The notes under the pieces were generated by a model. That model had not been told where the DNA came from. It made no database searches and saw only the letters and a program-made list of their open reading frames with translations. 64,000 nt of DNA from Rhodanobacter sp. DHB23 (GTDB lineage Bacteria > Pseudomonadota > Gammaproteobacteria > Xanthomonadales > Rhodanobacteraceae), in assembly GCF_014842975.1 (NCBI RefSeq), contig NZ_JACYXK010000026.1, forward strand, positions 124,001-188,000. The letters are read 5' to 3'. Below, piece after piece: positions 8,985 through 18,173 of this stretch. Position numbers and translations under genes: made by a program. Position 1 is the first letter of the stretch, and every line of letters starts with the position of its first letter.

Positions 8985-9054
8985 TGGACGCTCCGCCGGC
9001 AAGCCGGTGGGGTAGCATGGCGGAGGCCGACCACTCCGCAACCTGCCGCCTGCC

Positions 9055-9585
9055 ATGAATGTTTCCAGCATCTACGGTACCCGCTGGCAGTCCGCGAACG
9101 GGCTGGTCGCATCCGGCTACGCGCAGCAGCAAAAGCAGCCTGCCGGATCGCAAGCCGCACCCGCCGCCAGATCGAATCTCAGCGCCGAAAACGCCGGCCA
9201 GATGGCCGCCGCCATCGCCGCCGCAATGACGCAACTCGGGCTGACGGCCGCGCCGGGCCAGCCCGCGACCGGCAGCGCGACGACGCAGGGCGATGCCTCG
9301 CCCGGATCGCGCCAGGTGCGGCAGTACAAGGACATGGCCGCCACCTTCTCCAGCCTCGCCCGTGCGCTGGATGCCAATGCGGGCGGCACGCCAGCCACCG
9401 CCAGCAGCTCCAGTGGCCTGACCTCGGTGTTCCAGAACCTCTGGGCCACCCTGGGCGCGGCGTCGGAAACCTCCGCCAGCGCCTCCATCCCCAGCCTGCC
9501 CACGTTCCTGCAGTCGCTGGCGAGCAATTTCGGCGAAAGCGGCATTTCGGGGCTGCGCGGGGTCTTCGTCGATACCGTGGCCTGA
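9055..9585 (+). CDS. Unknown protein rich in Ala, Ser and Thr
   Basis: 176 residues, not recognised. There is no clear signal peptide or membrane segment. The N-terminal third is low-complexity (Gln, Ala, Pro, Ser). A more ordered stretch VRQYKDMAATFSSLARAL lies in the middle, and the C-terminal half has amphipathic stretches (TSVFQNLWATLG, LPTFLQSLASNFG). Codon use and third-position GC look like the neighbours, so it is probably a real gene. It stands alone and converges on the sigma-factor gene. Its small size and composition suggest a lineage-specific protein. Confidence 0.65.
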   Translation: MNVSSIYGTRWQSANGLVASGYAQQQKQPAGSQAAPAARSNLSAENAGQMAAAIAAAMTQLGLTAAPGQPATGSATTQGDASPGSRQVRQYKDMAATFSSLARALDANAGGTPATASSSSGLTSVFQNLWATLGAASETSASASIPSLPTFLQSLASNFGESGISGLRGVFVDTVA

Positions 9586-9656
9586 AGCAGCCGGACGAAG
9601 GCCCGGGCGGGGATCGCCTCCGGCCCGCACTTCAGGAGCGCGTTCCAGCCTTGGCC

Positions 9657-10217
9657 TTACCCGCCCAGTTCGCGCTGCAGCCAGGCCCGCGCCAGCCGCC
9701 ATTCGCGTTGCACGGTGCTGGTGGAGATCTCCATCGCCATGGCGATCTGCTCCACGCTCATGCCCATGAAGAAGCGCATCGCCACGATGTCCGCCTGGCG
9801 GCGGTCCAGCGTGGCCAGCATGTCCAGGCATTCGACCAGGGCGCCGTAGTCCACGCCATCGGACAGCTCCATGGAGATTTCGGTGAGCTGCAGGCGATCC
9901 GCCTCCTGCGGCCGCTTGGCGGCGTTGCGCCGGCGCGCCGAGTCCACCAGCACCTCGCGCATCGCGCGGGCCGCCACGCCCAGCAGGTGCCGGCGATTGG
10001 CCCAGTCCGGCGGCTGCGAGCCGCCGAAGACCTTGAGGTAGGCCTCGTTGACCAGGGCCGTGGCGCTCAACGTGCGTTCCATCTGCTCGCCGCTCAATTG
10101 CGCGCGCGCGATGCCGCGCAGCGCGTCGTACATCTGGCGCAGCGCCTCGTTCAACGCCGCCGGGTCGCCAGCCTGGGCGTCATGCAGCAGGCGGGTCACC
10201 TCGACCGTTTCGTTCAA
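9657..10217 (-). CDS. ECF sigma factor of the kinase-linked (ECF43-like) type
   Basis: Region 2/region 4 sigma factor of 186 residues. Region 4 has the helix-turn-helix MSVEQIAMAMEISTSTVQREW. In region 2 the acidic DAED patch of ordinary ECF factors reads SATA (TLSATALVNEAYLKV, Ser51 and Thr53). This resembles ECF43-type factors that need phosphorylation near this spot by a Ser/Thr kinase to bind RNA polymerase. The start is TTG at 10217, with GGAG upstream, overlapping the kinase stop in TTGA. The kinase gene just upstream is the likely activator. Target genes are not visible here. Confidence 0.85.
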   Translation of the reverse strand: MNETVEVTRLLHDAQAGDPAALNEALRQMYDALRGIARAQLSGEQMERTLSATALVNEAYLKVFGGSQPPDWANRRHLLGVAARAMREVLVDSARRRNAAKRPQEADRLQLTEISMELSDGVDYGALVECLDMLATLDRRQADIVAMRFFMGMSVEQIAMAMEISTSTVQREWRLARAWLQRELGG

Positions 10218-13006
10218 TGTTCCGCTCCCCGTTCCTCGGCCGCCTTTCCGGCGCTGCCAGCCGCCGGATCGTGACACGACGGTGGCGACGAAGCGACTGC
10301 CGGTGCGGCCGTCGTCGCGCGGCAATCGCCGTTCTGTGACGACGTGCCATGCGCGCGCCCGGCAAGCTCGGCCACGATCCCGGCACCGTTGCGCGCCTGG
10401 CGCAGCCTGGCGTCCAGCAGGGTCGCCGCGGCCACGCCCGGGTCGGCGGGCGCAGCCTTGCCCGCGCGGTTGAATTCCACCAGTTGCGCCAGCCATTGCC
10501 CCGCCCGGTCGAGCCGCTGGTCGAGCAGGGCCGCCTCGCCCAGCCCGGCCAGCGTGCCGGCCCAGGCTTCGGGCATGTCGCGCGCCCCCTTCGCGCCCAT
10601 CTGCGCCATGGCCGCGCCGAAGTCCCGGGTGGCCGACGCGGCGTCCCCGCGCGCCAGGTCCGCCTCGCCCAGCGCGACCAGGGCGTTGACGCGGTTCGCT
10701 TCGGCCCACGGCAACCCGGTGCCCGCGCGCAGGTCCAGTTGCGCCAGGCGGGGTTGCAGCAGGGCCGCGGCATCGGCCGTGCGCCCCATCGCCACGTACA
10801 CCCTGGCCAGCTCGGTCACCGTATATAGCTCGAAATCGGGCGACACCTCCGCGAAGGACTGCGCCAGCTTCGCCGAACGCTCCAGGGCGTCGCGCGCATC
10901 CGGCAGGTCGCCGGCCTGTGCCAATGCGATGCCGAAATAGGTGAGCATCCCGGACATGCTGGGACCGACCGAACCGACCTGCCGGTCGTAGTCGGCCATG
11001 GAGCGGCGGAACAGTTGCATCGCCCCGGCGGGGTCGTGCCGCATCGACACCAGCGCCAGCACGAAGCGGTAGTAGACCAGCGCGGGATCGTCCTGTGCAT
11101 ACAGGCGCCGGGCCTCGCCCAGTGCCGCCTGGGCGCTGGCGATCGAGCCGGCACCGTCGCCCGTCGCGCCCTGCGCCATGGCCAGCACGGCCTGCGCCTG
11201 CAGGTGCAGCTCGCGATCCGACGACGGATCCGCGTCGAGCCGGGCGAGGATCTGGCGCGTCTCGCGCGCGACGGCCGCGGCCGGCATGCCCGGGCCGCCC
11301 AGCTCGTTGTACAGCAGGTTGATGCGCACCCGCAGGATCTCCCCCGCATGGTCGCCGGGCGCCTGCGCCAGCAATTCCAGCGCCTCGCGATCCAGCGGAA
11401 CCGCCGCGGCCAGGTTGATCACCGTCGAATACGCGCGGCCCAGCGCGGCCAGTACCTGGCCCCGTTCGAGCGCGCCGGCGCCGTAGAGATTCTGCAGCTT
11501 GCGCGCCTCCCGCAGCAGCGGAATCGCCTGGCCGCCCAGTCCCAGCTGGTTGTAGGAACGCCCCATCGACAACAGCAGGCTGACCCGCACCGGCGGCGCG
11601 ATGTCGTGCCGCGACATCAGGGTCGCCGCGCCGCGGTCGAGCACCTCGCGTACCGTGATGTTGCTGCCGTGCGCGTGCGTCGGGTCGGCGTTCTCGAACA
11701 GGTTCTGCAGGAAGCCGGCGATGGCCGTGGTCTTGTCGCGCTCCAGTTCCAGCCGCCGCACCTGCTGCATGCGCTGCACCGTGAAGCTGCCCAGCAGCAC
11801 CAGCACCAGCACCAGCATGCCGGTGCCCACCGCATGGCGGCGCAGGTACAGCCGCGCGCGATACCAGGCCGCGCCGTGCCGGGCGCGCACCGGCCGTGCC
11901 GACAGGAAGCGCTGCAGGTCGTCGGCCAGCGCGTCCACGCCGGCATAGCGGTCGCACGGGTCGCGCCGCAACGCCTTCATCACGATGGCGTCGAGGTCCG
12001 CCGGCACCTCGCGCCGCAGCGGCGTGGCGCCGCCGGACTGGCGCAGGCGCCGGCTCGGCGGCAGCAGCTTGCCGGTGTCGATGGCCAGCGACAGGCTCAC
12101 CGGGGAAACCTCCTCCTCGTCGCCGAACGGGCGCATGCCGCAGACCAGCTGGTACAGCACCACGCCCAGCGACCACACGTCGGCGCTGGTGCCCAGCGGC
12201 CGGCCGCGCAACTGCTCGGGGCTGGCATAGGCCAGCGTCAGGGTGCGCATGTCGGTACGCGTCTGCGAGGCGGCCACGCCGCCGACGTGGTCGAGCAGCC
12301 TGGCGATGCCGAAATCCAGCAGCTTCGGCTCGCCTTCGTCGGTTACCAGGATGTTGCCCGGCTTGAGGTCGCGATGGATCACCAGGCGCTGGTGCGCGTA
12401 GTGCACCGCCGAGCACACCTTGAGGAACAGCGCCACCCGCTCGCGCAACGGCAACTGCCGGTGTTCGCACCAGCGGTCGATGCGTTCGCCCTGCACGTAT
12501 TCCAGCGCCAGGAACGAACGGCCGTCGCTGGTGGTGCCGCCGTCGATCAGGTGCGCGATGTTGGGATGGTTGAGCGTGGCGAGGATGCGGCGCTCCTCCG
12601 CGAAACGCTTCAGCGGCTCGCGCCCGGGCACGCCCTTGGTGTGCAGGAACTTGATCGCCACCTGCTGGCGCAGCTCGTCCGGGGTGCCCTCGCCCAGCGC
12701 GCGCTCGGCCAGATACACCACGCCGCCGCCGCCCTCGCCCAGTTGGCGCAGGATGCGGTAGCCGCTGCTGCTGGCGGCGGTATTGACCGTGGAACCGACC
12801 ACCGCCGATTCCACGACCAGCCGCGGCAGGGTGGTGCCCACGGTCGCCTCGGCGGCCTCCAGCATCCAGCGCACCTCGTTGCGCAGGAACTCGTCGTCGC
12901 CGCAATTCGCGGCGACGTAGCGCTCACGCTCCGCTTCGACCAGATCCAGCGCCGCCAAGGCGATCGGTTTCGCGCGTAGGTAGCGTGTTCGGCATTCCTC
13001 GTTCAC
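10214..13006 (-). CDS. Membrane Ser/Thr protein kinase with helical-repeat sensor domain
   Basis: About 930 residues. The N-terminal cytosolic kinase domain runs from about residue 82 to 370, with glycine loop GEGGGGVV, catalytic Lys in VAIKFL, HRDLKPGN (near 211), DFG (near 231) and an APE-equivalent SPE, so it should be active. One membrane helix (MLVLVLVLLGSF, about 394-411) leads to a long periplasmic TPR-like region. GTG at 13006 has a strong GGGGGAG site; an in-frame ATG 27 bp upstream lacks one. The stop overlaps the sigma gene start, so kinase and sigma are co-translated, like the PknS/EcfK and PknT/EcfP systems. Confidence 0.87.
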   Translation of the reverse strand: MNEECRTRYLRAKPIALAALDLVEAERERYVAANCGDDEFLRNEVRWMLEAAEATVGTTLPRLVVESAVVGSTVNTAASSSGYRILRQLGEGGGGVVYLAERALGEGTPDELRQQVAIKFLHTKGVPGREPLKRFAEERRILATLNHPNIAHLIDGGTTSDGRSFLALEYVQGERIDRWCEHRQLPLRERVALFLKVCSAVHYAHQRLVIHRDLKPGNILVTDEGEPKLLDFGIARLLDHVGGVAASQTRTDMRTLTLAYASPEQLRGRPLGTSADVWSLGVVLYQLVCGMRPFGDEEEVSPVSLSLAIDTGKLLPPSRRLRQSGGATPLRREVPADLDAIVMKALRRDPCDRYAGVDALADDLQRFLSARPVRARHGAAWYRARLYLRRHAVGTGMLVLVLVLLGSFTVQRMQQVRRLELERDKTTAIAGFLQNLFENADPTHAHGSNITVREVLDRGAATLMSRHDIAPPVRVSLLLSMGRSYNQLGLGGQAIPLLREARKLQNLYGAGALERGQVLAALGRAYSTVINLAAAVPLDREALELLAQAPGDHAGEILRVRINLLYNELGGPGMPAAAVARETRQILARLDADPSSDRELHLQAQAVLAMAQGATGDGAGSIASAQAALGEARRLYAQDDPALVYYRFVLALVSMRHDPAGAMQLFRRSMADYDRQVGSVGPSMSGMLTYFGIALAQAGDLPDARDALERSAKLAQSFAEVSPDFELYTVTELARVYVAMGRTADAAALLQPRLAQLDLRAGTGLPWAEANRVNALVALGEADLARGDAASATRDFGAAMAQMGAKGARDMPEAWAGTLAGLGEAALLDQRLDRAGQWLAQLVEFNRAGKAAPADPGVAAATLLDARLRQARNGAGIVAELAGRAHGTSSQNGDCRATTAAPAVASSPPSCHDPAAGSAGKAAEERGAEH

Positions 13007-13153
13007 GGCTCCCCCTGTGATCCCCGGGCGCATTTTCCGTGATGCGCCTCACAGAACGGGAATTATAGGCCTCCCCGAAACCGGCGCGCATGTGCCGCCC
13101 GCGATGTGCGGCCGCCGCACGACGCCCATGCCCCCAGGCTCTAGACTTGGCGG

Positions 13154-14182
13154 ATGCTCAAGATCGATACCCATGCTCACATCCTGCCCAAGGACTGGCC
13201 CAACCTCGCCGCCAGGTTCGGCGACGAGCGCTTCCCGGTGATGACCCATACCGATGGCCGCCACCGCATCTACAAGGACGGCAAGTTCTTCCGCGAGGTG
13301 TGGGATTCGGCCTTCGACGCGCAGATGCGCATCGCCGACTACGCCCGCTTCGGCGTGGACGTGCAGGTGATCTCCACCGTGCCGGTGCTGTTCTCGTACT
13401 GGGCGCCGGGATATCAGGCGCTGGAGCTGCACCGGCACCTCAACGACCACATGGCCGGCATGTGCCGCGACCACCCGCGCCACTACGCCGGCATCGGCAC
13501 CGTGCCGCTGCAGGCGCCCGAGCTCGCCGTGCGCGAGCTGGAGCGCTGCATCGACGAACTCGGCCTGCAGGGCGTGCAGATCGGCTCGCACTGCAACGAC
13601 TGGAACCTCGACGCGCCGGAGCTGTTCCCGTTCTTCGAGGCCGCCGCCGACCTCGGCGCCGCGGTGCTGGTGCACCCCTGGGACATGATGGGCATGGCCA
13701 GCATGCCCAAGTACTGGCTGCCGTGGCTGGTGGGCATGCCTGCCGAGCAGGCGCGCGCCGCCTGCTGCCTCGCCTTCGGCGGCGTGCTGGAGCGCCTGCC
13801 GAAGCTGCGCGTGATGCTGGCCCACGGCGGCGGCAGCTTCCCGTGGACGATCGGCCGCATCGAGCACGGCTTCAAGATGCGCCCCGACCTGGTGGCCACC
13901 GACAACCCGCGCAACCCGCGCGAATACCTCGGCCGCTTCTACTACGACTCCTGCGTGCACGACGACCAGGCGCTGCGCTGGTTGCTGGATGTGACGGGCG
14001 TCCGTCAGGTGATGCTGGGCACCGACTATCCTTTCCCGCTGGGCGAACAGGCGCCCGGCGAAAGCATCGAGGCCCTGGGGCTGGGCGATGCCGACCGTGC
14101 CCGCCTGTTCCATGGCACCGCGCTGGAATGGCTGGGCCTGCCCATGCACCGCTTCGCACCCGACACCACCGCCTGCTCATGA
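13154..14182 (+). CDS. 2-amino-3-carboxymuconate-6-semialdehyde decarboxylase
   Basis: Metal-dependent amidohydrolase-fold decarboxylase of 342 residues. The zinc motif DTHAH occupies residues 5-9, LVHPWD carries a later metal ligand, MLAHGGG follows, and a catalytic Asp lies in LGTDYPFPLGE. These match ACMSD, which decarboxylates the ring-cleavage product of 3-hydroxyanthranilate and steers tryptophan/kynurenine carbon towards energy metabolism rather than NAD. Kynureninase follows 0.65 kb downstream on the same strand, supporting the assignment. Other pathway genes (kynurenine monooxygenase, 3-hydroxyanthranilate dioxygenase) are not in the window. Confidence 0.9.
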   Translation: MLKIDTHAHILPKDWPNLAARFGDERFPVMTHTDGRHRIYKDGKFFREVWDSAFDAQMRIADYARFGVDVQVISTVPVLFSYWAPGYQALELHRHLNDHMAGMCRDHPRHYAGIGTVPLQAPELAVRELERCIDELGLQGVQIGSHCNDWNLDAPELFPFFEAAADLGAAVLVHPWDMMGMASMPKYWLPWLVGMPAEQARAACCLAFGGVLERLPKLRVMLAHGGGSFPWTIGRIEHGFKMRPDLVATDNPRNPREYLGRFYYDSCVHDDQALRWLLDVTGVRQVMLGTDYPFPLGEQAPGESIEALGLGDADRARLFHGTALEWLGLPMHRFAPDTTACS

Positions 14183-14196
14183 CACTAGGACCCCGC

Positions 14197-14715
14197 ATGG
14201 ATTTTCCGCGTACCGCCCTTGCCGCCGTCGTACTCGCGATCGGCCTGCTCGCCGCCACGCCGGCACCGGCCGCCGACGTCAGCATGGCCAACGGCAGCGT
14301 GAGCTTCAGCACGCCGGATGGATGGATGGAAATCCTCGAGAAGGACGGCGACCCGGAGGTGCGTGCATTCGAGGTGCCCGACCCCTCGCCCACCGGCCAG
14401 ATCGTGCTGGCGCGCGTCACGGTGACGGTGACGCAGGTGGCCGACCTCGACGCATTCCGCGCCTATCAGAGCCAGGCCGCCGCCAGGGCAACGACGCTGA
14501 CGGGCTACAGGGCCGGCGCCGGCTCCGACCCGGGCGACCTCAGCTACACCGCGCAGGAATCCGGCGTCGCCTCCAGCTACCACGAGCGCTACTGGTTCAA
14601 GGGCAGCTACGCGATCCAGCTGCGCTGCGTGCGTCCGCAGCAGAGCCAGGCCGGCGCGGCATGGATCACCGCGTTCGACCGCGGCTGCGCGGCGATCGCC
14701 GCGCGGTTGCAATGA
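14197..14715 (+). CDS. Predicted exported protein of unknown function
   Basis: 172 residues with a clear signal peptide (hydrophobic core LAAVVLAIGLLAATPAPA, cleavage probably after APAA). The mature part reads as a mixed-strand domain starting with VSFSTPDGW, similar in outline to small periplasmic DUF1795/PsbP-like folds, with two cysteines near the C terminus. I do not recognise a specific family. ATG at 14197 has AGGA seven bases upstream. An alternative ATG at 14179 overlaps the decarboxylase stop. It is wedged between two kynurenine-pathway genes but has no obvious link to them. Confidence 0.75.
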   Translation: MDFPRTALAAVVLAIGLLAATPAPAADVSMANGSVSFSTPDGWMEILEKDGDPEVRAFEVPDPSPTGQIVLARVTVTVTQVADLDAFRAYQSQAAARATTLTGYRAGAGSDPGDLSYTAQESGVASSYHERYWFKGSYAIQLRCVRPQQSQAGAAWITAFDRGCAAIAARLQ

Positions 14716-14725
14716 CATAAACCAT

Positions 14726-14804
14726 GTAGGAGCGCACCCTGTGCGCGAATGCTTTTGGCTCTGATCGAAGCATCAGGGCATTCGCGCACAGGGTGCGCTC
14801 CTAC
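14726..14804. repeat. GTAGGAGC palindromic REP hairpin, copy 1
   Basis: Perfect 27-bp inverted repeat starting GTAGGAGCGCACCCTGTGCG at 14726 and ending at 14804, with a loop of about 25 bases. A second copy lies at 40447-40522. It is the GTAGGAGC-type REP seen in Xanthomonadaceae and pseudomonads, normally dispersed by RAYT transposases. It fills most of the space before kynU. Confidence 0.88.
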
Positions 14805-14836
14805 ACGCACAGCATGCGTCCATGCAGGCCCTTCCG

Positions 14837-16114
14837 ATGACCGATTACCAAGCCAGCGCCGAGTGGGCGCAAGCCGCCGATGCCGCCGACCCGCTGCGCG
14901 CGTTCCGCGACGAATTCCTGATACCGCCGCACGACGGCCGCGACAGCGCGTATTTCTGCGGCAATTCGCTGGGCTTGCAGCCGCGCGCCGTGCGCGCCGC
15001 GCTCGCCGCCGAGCTGGACGACTGGGCGCAACTTGCCGTGGAAGGCCACTTCAAGGGTCGCCTGCCGTGGATGGACTACCACGAATTCGTGCGCGACCAC
15101 CTCGCCGAAGTGGTCGGCGCGCTGCCGTCCGAAGTGGTGGCGATGAACACGCTGGGCGTGAACCTGCACCTGATGATGGTGAGCTTCTACCGCCCCACCG
15201 CCGAGCGCCCCGCGATCCTGATGGAGGCCGGCGCCTTCCCCACCGACCGCTACGCGCTGGAATCGCAGGTCCGCTTCCACGGCTTCGACCCGGCCACCGC
15301 GCTGATCGAACTGGAGGCCGACGAGCCGAACGGCACGCTGTCGATGGCGGCGATCGAACGCGCGCTGGCCGAGTACGGCCCGCGTATCGCGCTGGTGATG
15401 CTGCCCGGCGTGCAATACCGCACCGGGCAGGCCTTCGACCTCAAGGCGATCACCGAACTCGGCCACCGGCATGGCTGCGTGGTGGGCTTCGACCTCGCGC
15501 ACGCCGTGGGCAACCTGCCGATCCGGCTGCACGACAGCGGCGCCGACTTCGCGATCTGGTGCAGCTACAAGTACATGAACGCCGGCCCCGGCGCGGTCGG
15601 CGGCGCCTTCGTGCACGAGCGCCATGCGCACGCCGCGCTGCCGCGCTTCGCCGGCTGGTGGGGCCACGACAAGACCACGCGCTTCCGCATGGGTCCCGAG
15701 TTCGTGCCCACCCCCGGCGCGGACGGCTGGCAGCTCAGCAACCCGCCCATCCTCGCGCTGGCGCCGCTGCGCACATCGCTGGAAATCTTCCATCGCGCCG
15801 GCATGGCGCGGCTGCGCGAGAAGTCGCTCAAGCTCACCGGCTACCTGGAATGGCTGGTCAACACGCAGCTCGCCGACGTGCTGGACGTGCTGACGCCCGC
15901 CGATCCTGCGCGCCGCGGCGCACAGCTTTCCCTGCGCGTGCACGGCGGCCGCGAACGCGGCCGCGCCCTGTTCGAGCACCTCATGGAGCACGGCGTGACC
16001 GGCGACTGGCGCGAGCCCGACGTCATCCGCATCTCGCCCGCGCCGCTGTACAACCGTTTCGCGGATTGCCTGACGTTCGCGGAAACGGTGCGCGACTGGC
16101 ATCAAGCGGGCTGA
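14837..16114 (+). CDS. kynU: Kynureninase
   Basis: PLP enzyme of 425 residues from the preferred start. It cleaves kynurenine or 3-hydroxykynurenine to anthranilate or 3-hydroxyanthranilate plus alanine. Recognisable segments are FCGNSLGLQP near the N terminus, FPTDRYALESQ, the cofactor Asp in GFDLAHAVGN, and the PLP lysine in WCSYKYMNAGPG. The FAGWWGHD block is typical of kynureninases. ATG at 14837 has AGG eight bases upstream; ATG at 14822 is in frame but lacks a ribosome site. With the ACMSD gene upstream it forms part of a kynurenine pathway. Confidence 0.93.
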   Translation: MTDYQASAEWAQAADAADPLRAFRDEFLIPPHDGRDSAYFCGNSLGLQPRAVRAALAAELDDWAQLAVEGHFKGRLPWMDYHEFVRDHLAEVVGALPSEVVAMNTLGVNLHLMMVSFYRPTAERPAILMEAGAFPTDRYALESQVRFHGFDPATALIELEADEPNGTLSMAAIERALAEYGPRIALVMLPGVQYRTGQAFDLKAITELGHRHGCVVGFDLAHAVGNLPIRLHDSGADFAIWCSYKYMNAGPGAVGGAFVHERHAHAALPRFAGWWGHDKTTRFRMGPEFVPTPGADGWQLSNPPILALAPLRTSLEIFHRAGMARLREKSLKLTGYLEWLVNTQLADVLDVLTPADPARRGAQLSLRVHGGRERGRALFEHLMEHGVTGDWREPDVIRISPAPLYNRFADCLTFAETVRDWHQAG

Positions 16115-16176
16115 TGCTCCATCACATCGGCGCCCTACGGGTTTAATCAAGCAAAAGGATCACTCCGGGGACAGCC

Positions 16177-16400
16177 ATGGGAGGGAAGATCACCGTCGAG
16201 AACATCCGCTTCGGCATCGTTTCATTCGTGCTGCTGGTAACCCACGCATCCCCTATCTGACCCGCGAATACTCCCATTCACTTACGGCATGGAGCCTGGG
16301 CTGGATGGGCAAGCCGTTCGGGATCGACTACGGACACCCTGCGCTCTACAACTTCCTCTTCTTCGACGACGTCGGCGACTCCGCTACTACGGCTCTTATC
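16177..16400 (+). pseudogene. Decayed gene for a small membrane protein
   Basis: ATG at 16177 opens MGGKITVENIRFGIVSFVLL but reaches a stop at 16260. One missing base near 16250 would restore a smooth reading, ...VTHAIPYLTREYSHS and then GWMGKPFGIDYGHPALYNFL. Coding-like sequence ends near 16380, where the frame becomes Arg/Pro-rich noise. I read this as a frameshifted, truncated remnant; the intact family is unknown to me. The rest of the gap, 16400-16611, holds nothing I can assign. Confidence 0.45.
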
Positions 16401-16611
16401 AGCCTGGTCAGGCTGGTCGCGCGCAGGCCACGACGGAGCGTGCCGCCTGACGCGCGCCGCCGCGGAAACTTCGCCCAAACCCGTGCGCCGACAGGTATGC
16501 GCAATGCAGGGGCGCGTCGGCATATCGCCCAAGAAATTGCCCGCTCGGCGGACCGCGCGCAGCCTCGCGGCAAGCGGCCATCCAGCAGGCCACCAAGCCG
16601 GCCGGACGTGC

Positions 16612-17022
16612 CTACAAGCGCTCCGCCAACGGATACAGTTCCCTGTTCTCCCGTTGCACGCGCTGGTGCAGCGCCTTGAAGACTTCGTTGGCATCGTCCC
16701 TGAAACCCTGTGGGTCCGCGGCGATCTTGGTGGCCAAGCCCCAACGCGTGGAGAACGCCATGTAGGCGGCGGCCAATCCGCCCATCTCTTCCTGGAATCG
16801 CTGCCCGGTTTGCGCAATCGCCGGATCGGCCGCCCTCATCAGGGCCGGGTAGAGCATCCGGTCTTCCGCAGCGAGGTGCAGCTTGATCGCGGAACTCATT
16901 GCCGACAGTTGCCGGTGTATCGCCTCGGCGTGCTCCTTGCACCCCTGCTGTACCAGCTCACGCAGGAGCGTCACGGCTGCGAGCAGATCCACGTGCTCCT
17001 TCTTGAACCTTTCGATATCCAC
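16612..17022 (-). CDS. Hemerythrin HHE-domain protein
   Basis: 136-residue four-helix protein of the hemerythrin-like cation-binding family. Helices carry KKEHVDLL near the start and LHLAAEDRMLYPAL in the middle, giving the His/Glu ligands of a di-iron site; RENRELYPLAERL closes the chain. Such proteins bind oxygen or nitric oxide or buffer iron. I chose GTG at 17022 because GGAG lies nine bases upstream and family members begin at this point; ATG at 17061 is an in-frame alternative with a weaker site. No clear operon partner. Confidence 0.82.
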   Translation of the reverse strand: MDIERFKKEHVDLLAAVTLLRELVQQGCKEHAEAIHRQLSAMSSAIKLHLAAEDRMLYPALMRAADPAIAQTGQRFQEEMGGLAAAYMAFSTRWGLATKIAADPQGFRDDANEVFKALHQRVQRENRELYPLAERL

Positions 17023-17180
17023 GTTGCGTTTCTCCGTTGGCCACGTAAGGCTTACCGCCATGGGTATCGGCGGCCATGCCGCCCTCCTTGATGGTCCAAA
17101 TGACTGCTCGAAGCCGTCTGCGCAGGCTCAACATCACAATCGCCGCCTTGGCCCCTGCCCGGGAGATTTGGAGCAAGATC

Positions 17181-18086
17181 CTACGCTCCGGCGTTCGCCA
17201 GCAACCCTTGCGCCAACTCGCGCACGTAGTCGAGGAAGCGCGTCTGCACGCCGTTCAACGGGCTGTCCGGGCGGTAGACGGCGCGCAGCGTGACATCGAG
17301 CTGCAGCTTCAGCGGACGCATCTGCAGGGGTTCCCTGCTGCATCGCGCGGTGAAGGGGTCCACCAGCGCCAGGCCGCCGCCGCGCGCGACCAGCGAGCAT
17401 GCCAGTTGGTAGGTCTGTACCCAGACGTGCGCGCGCGGCGCGGGATCGACCTTGGCGAGATGGCCCTGCAGCATGTTGCCCATCGCATCCTGCACCGTGA
17501 TGCCGATCATCGGCTGGCCGGCCAGCGCTGCGATCGGCAACGGCCTGGCGAGGTCGCGGTCAGGCCACCAGCCCGGCGGCGCGATCACCATGATGTTGCC
17601 GCCGCACAGCGGCTGCTGGACCAGGCCGTGGTGACTCATGTCCTGCAGGGTGAGGCCGATGTCGCTCTCGCGCAGCATCAGCGACTCGCACATCGGCGCC
17701 GAGTGCTGGGTGAACAGCTCGACGCTGGTGTCGGGATAGACCTTGCCCAGCCGCGCGATCACGTCGGGCACCAGGGTCTGCGCCAGCGTGGGCGTGCAGG
17801 TGACGCGCAACGGATGGCTCTCGGGCCGCGTGATGTTCGCCGACAGGCGCTGCAGGTCGTACATCTCGCGCATGATGCGGTCGATGTGGTGGCGCATCAG
17901 CAGCGCCTGCTGGGTGGGCTGCAGGCGGCCGCGCACGCGACCGAACAGGGGAAAGCCCAGGTGGTTTTCCGCCTGCTGCAGGGCCTTGCTCGCGGCGGGC
18001 TGCGAGATGTTCAGGAGGTTCGCCGCGCCGGTCAGGCTGCCGGTGCTCAATACGGCATGGAACAACTCGATGTAGCGCAGTCGCAT
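17181..18086 (-). CDS. LysR-family regulator, likely controller of the glutamate-scavenging regulon
   Basis: 301-residue LysR-type regulator. The N-terminal winged helix reads MRLRYIELFHAVLSTGSLTG, then ISQPAASKALQ as recognition helix; the effector-binding domain follows. ATG at 18086 has a GGGGGAG site. It is divergent from dgcN with a LysR box (18174-18190) between them, the usual arrangement for a LysR protein and its target. Three more copies of that box lie upstream of both TonB receptors and ggt, so it probably controls all four. In Pseudoalteromonas a LysR protein (DgcR) regulates dgcN; this may be its counterpart. Confidence 0.85.
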   Translation of the reverse strand: MRLRYIELFHAVLSTGSLTGAANLLNISQPAASKALQQAENHLGFPLFGRVRGRLQPTQQALLMRHHIDRIMREMYDLQRLSANITRPESHPLRVTCTPTLAQTLVPDVIARLGKVYPDTSVELFTQHSAPMCESLMLRESDIGLTLQDMSHHGLVQQPLCGGNIMVIAPPGWWPDRDLARPLPIAALAGQPMIGITVQDAMGNMLQGHLAKVDPAPRAHVWVQTYQLACSLVARGGGLALVDPFTARCSREPLQMRPLKLQLDVTLRAVYRPDSPLNGVQTRFLDYVRELAQGLLANAGA

Positions 18087-18173
18087 CTCACTCCCCCGGC
18101 CTTCGGCATGCGCATCCGAGTGCAACACATTACGTTTTTGCAGGCAAACTCCGCACCTGGATCGTCCACCGCC

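Noticed and set aside
9657-12905. A 1082-codon open frame on the minus strand across the sigma and kinase region
   Set aside because: Its last 186 codons are the real sigma factor, but the rest is an Arg/Gly/Ala-rich shadow of the kinase gene in another frame. No fusion protein is credible.
17062-17110. An FNR-like half palindrome (TTGATGGTCC) upstream of the hemerythrin gene
   Set aside because: The second half reads CAAAT rather than ATCAA, so the match is too weak to call.
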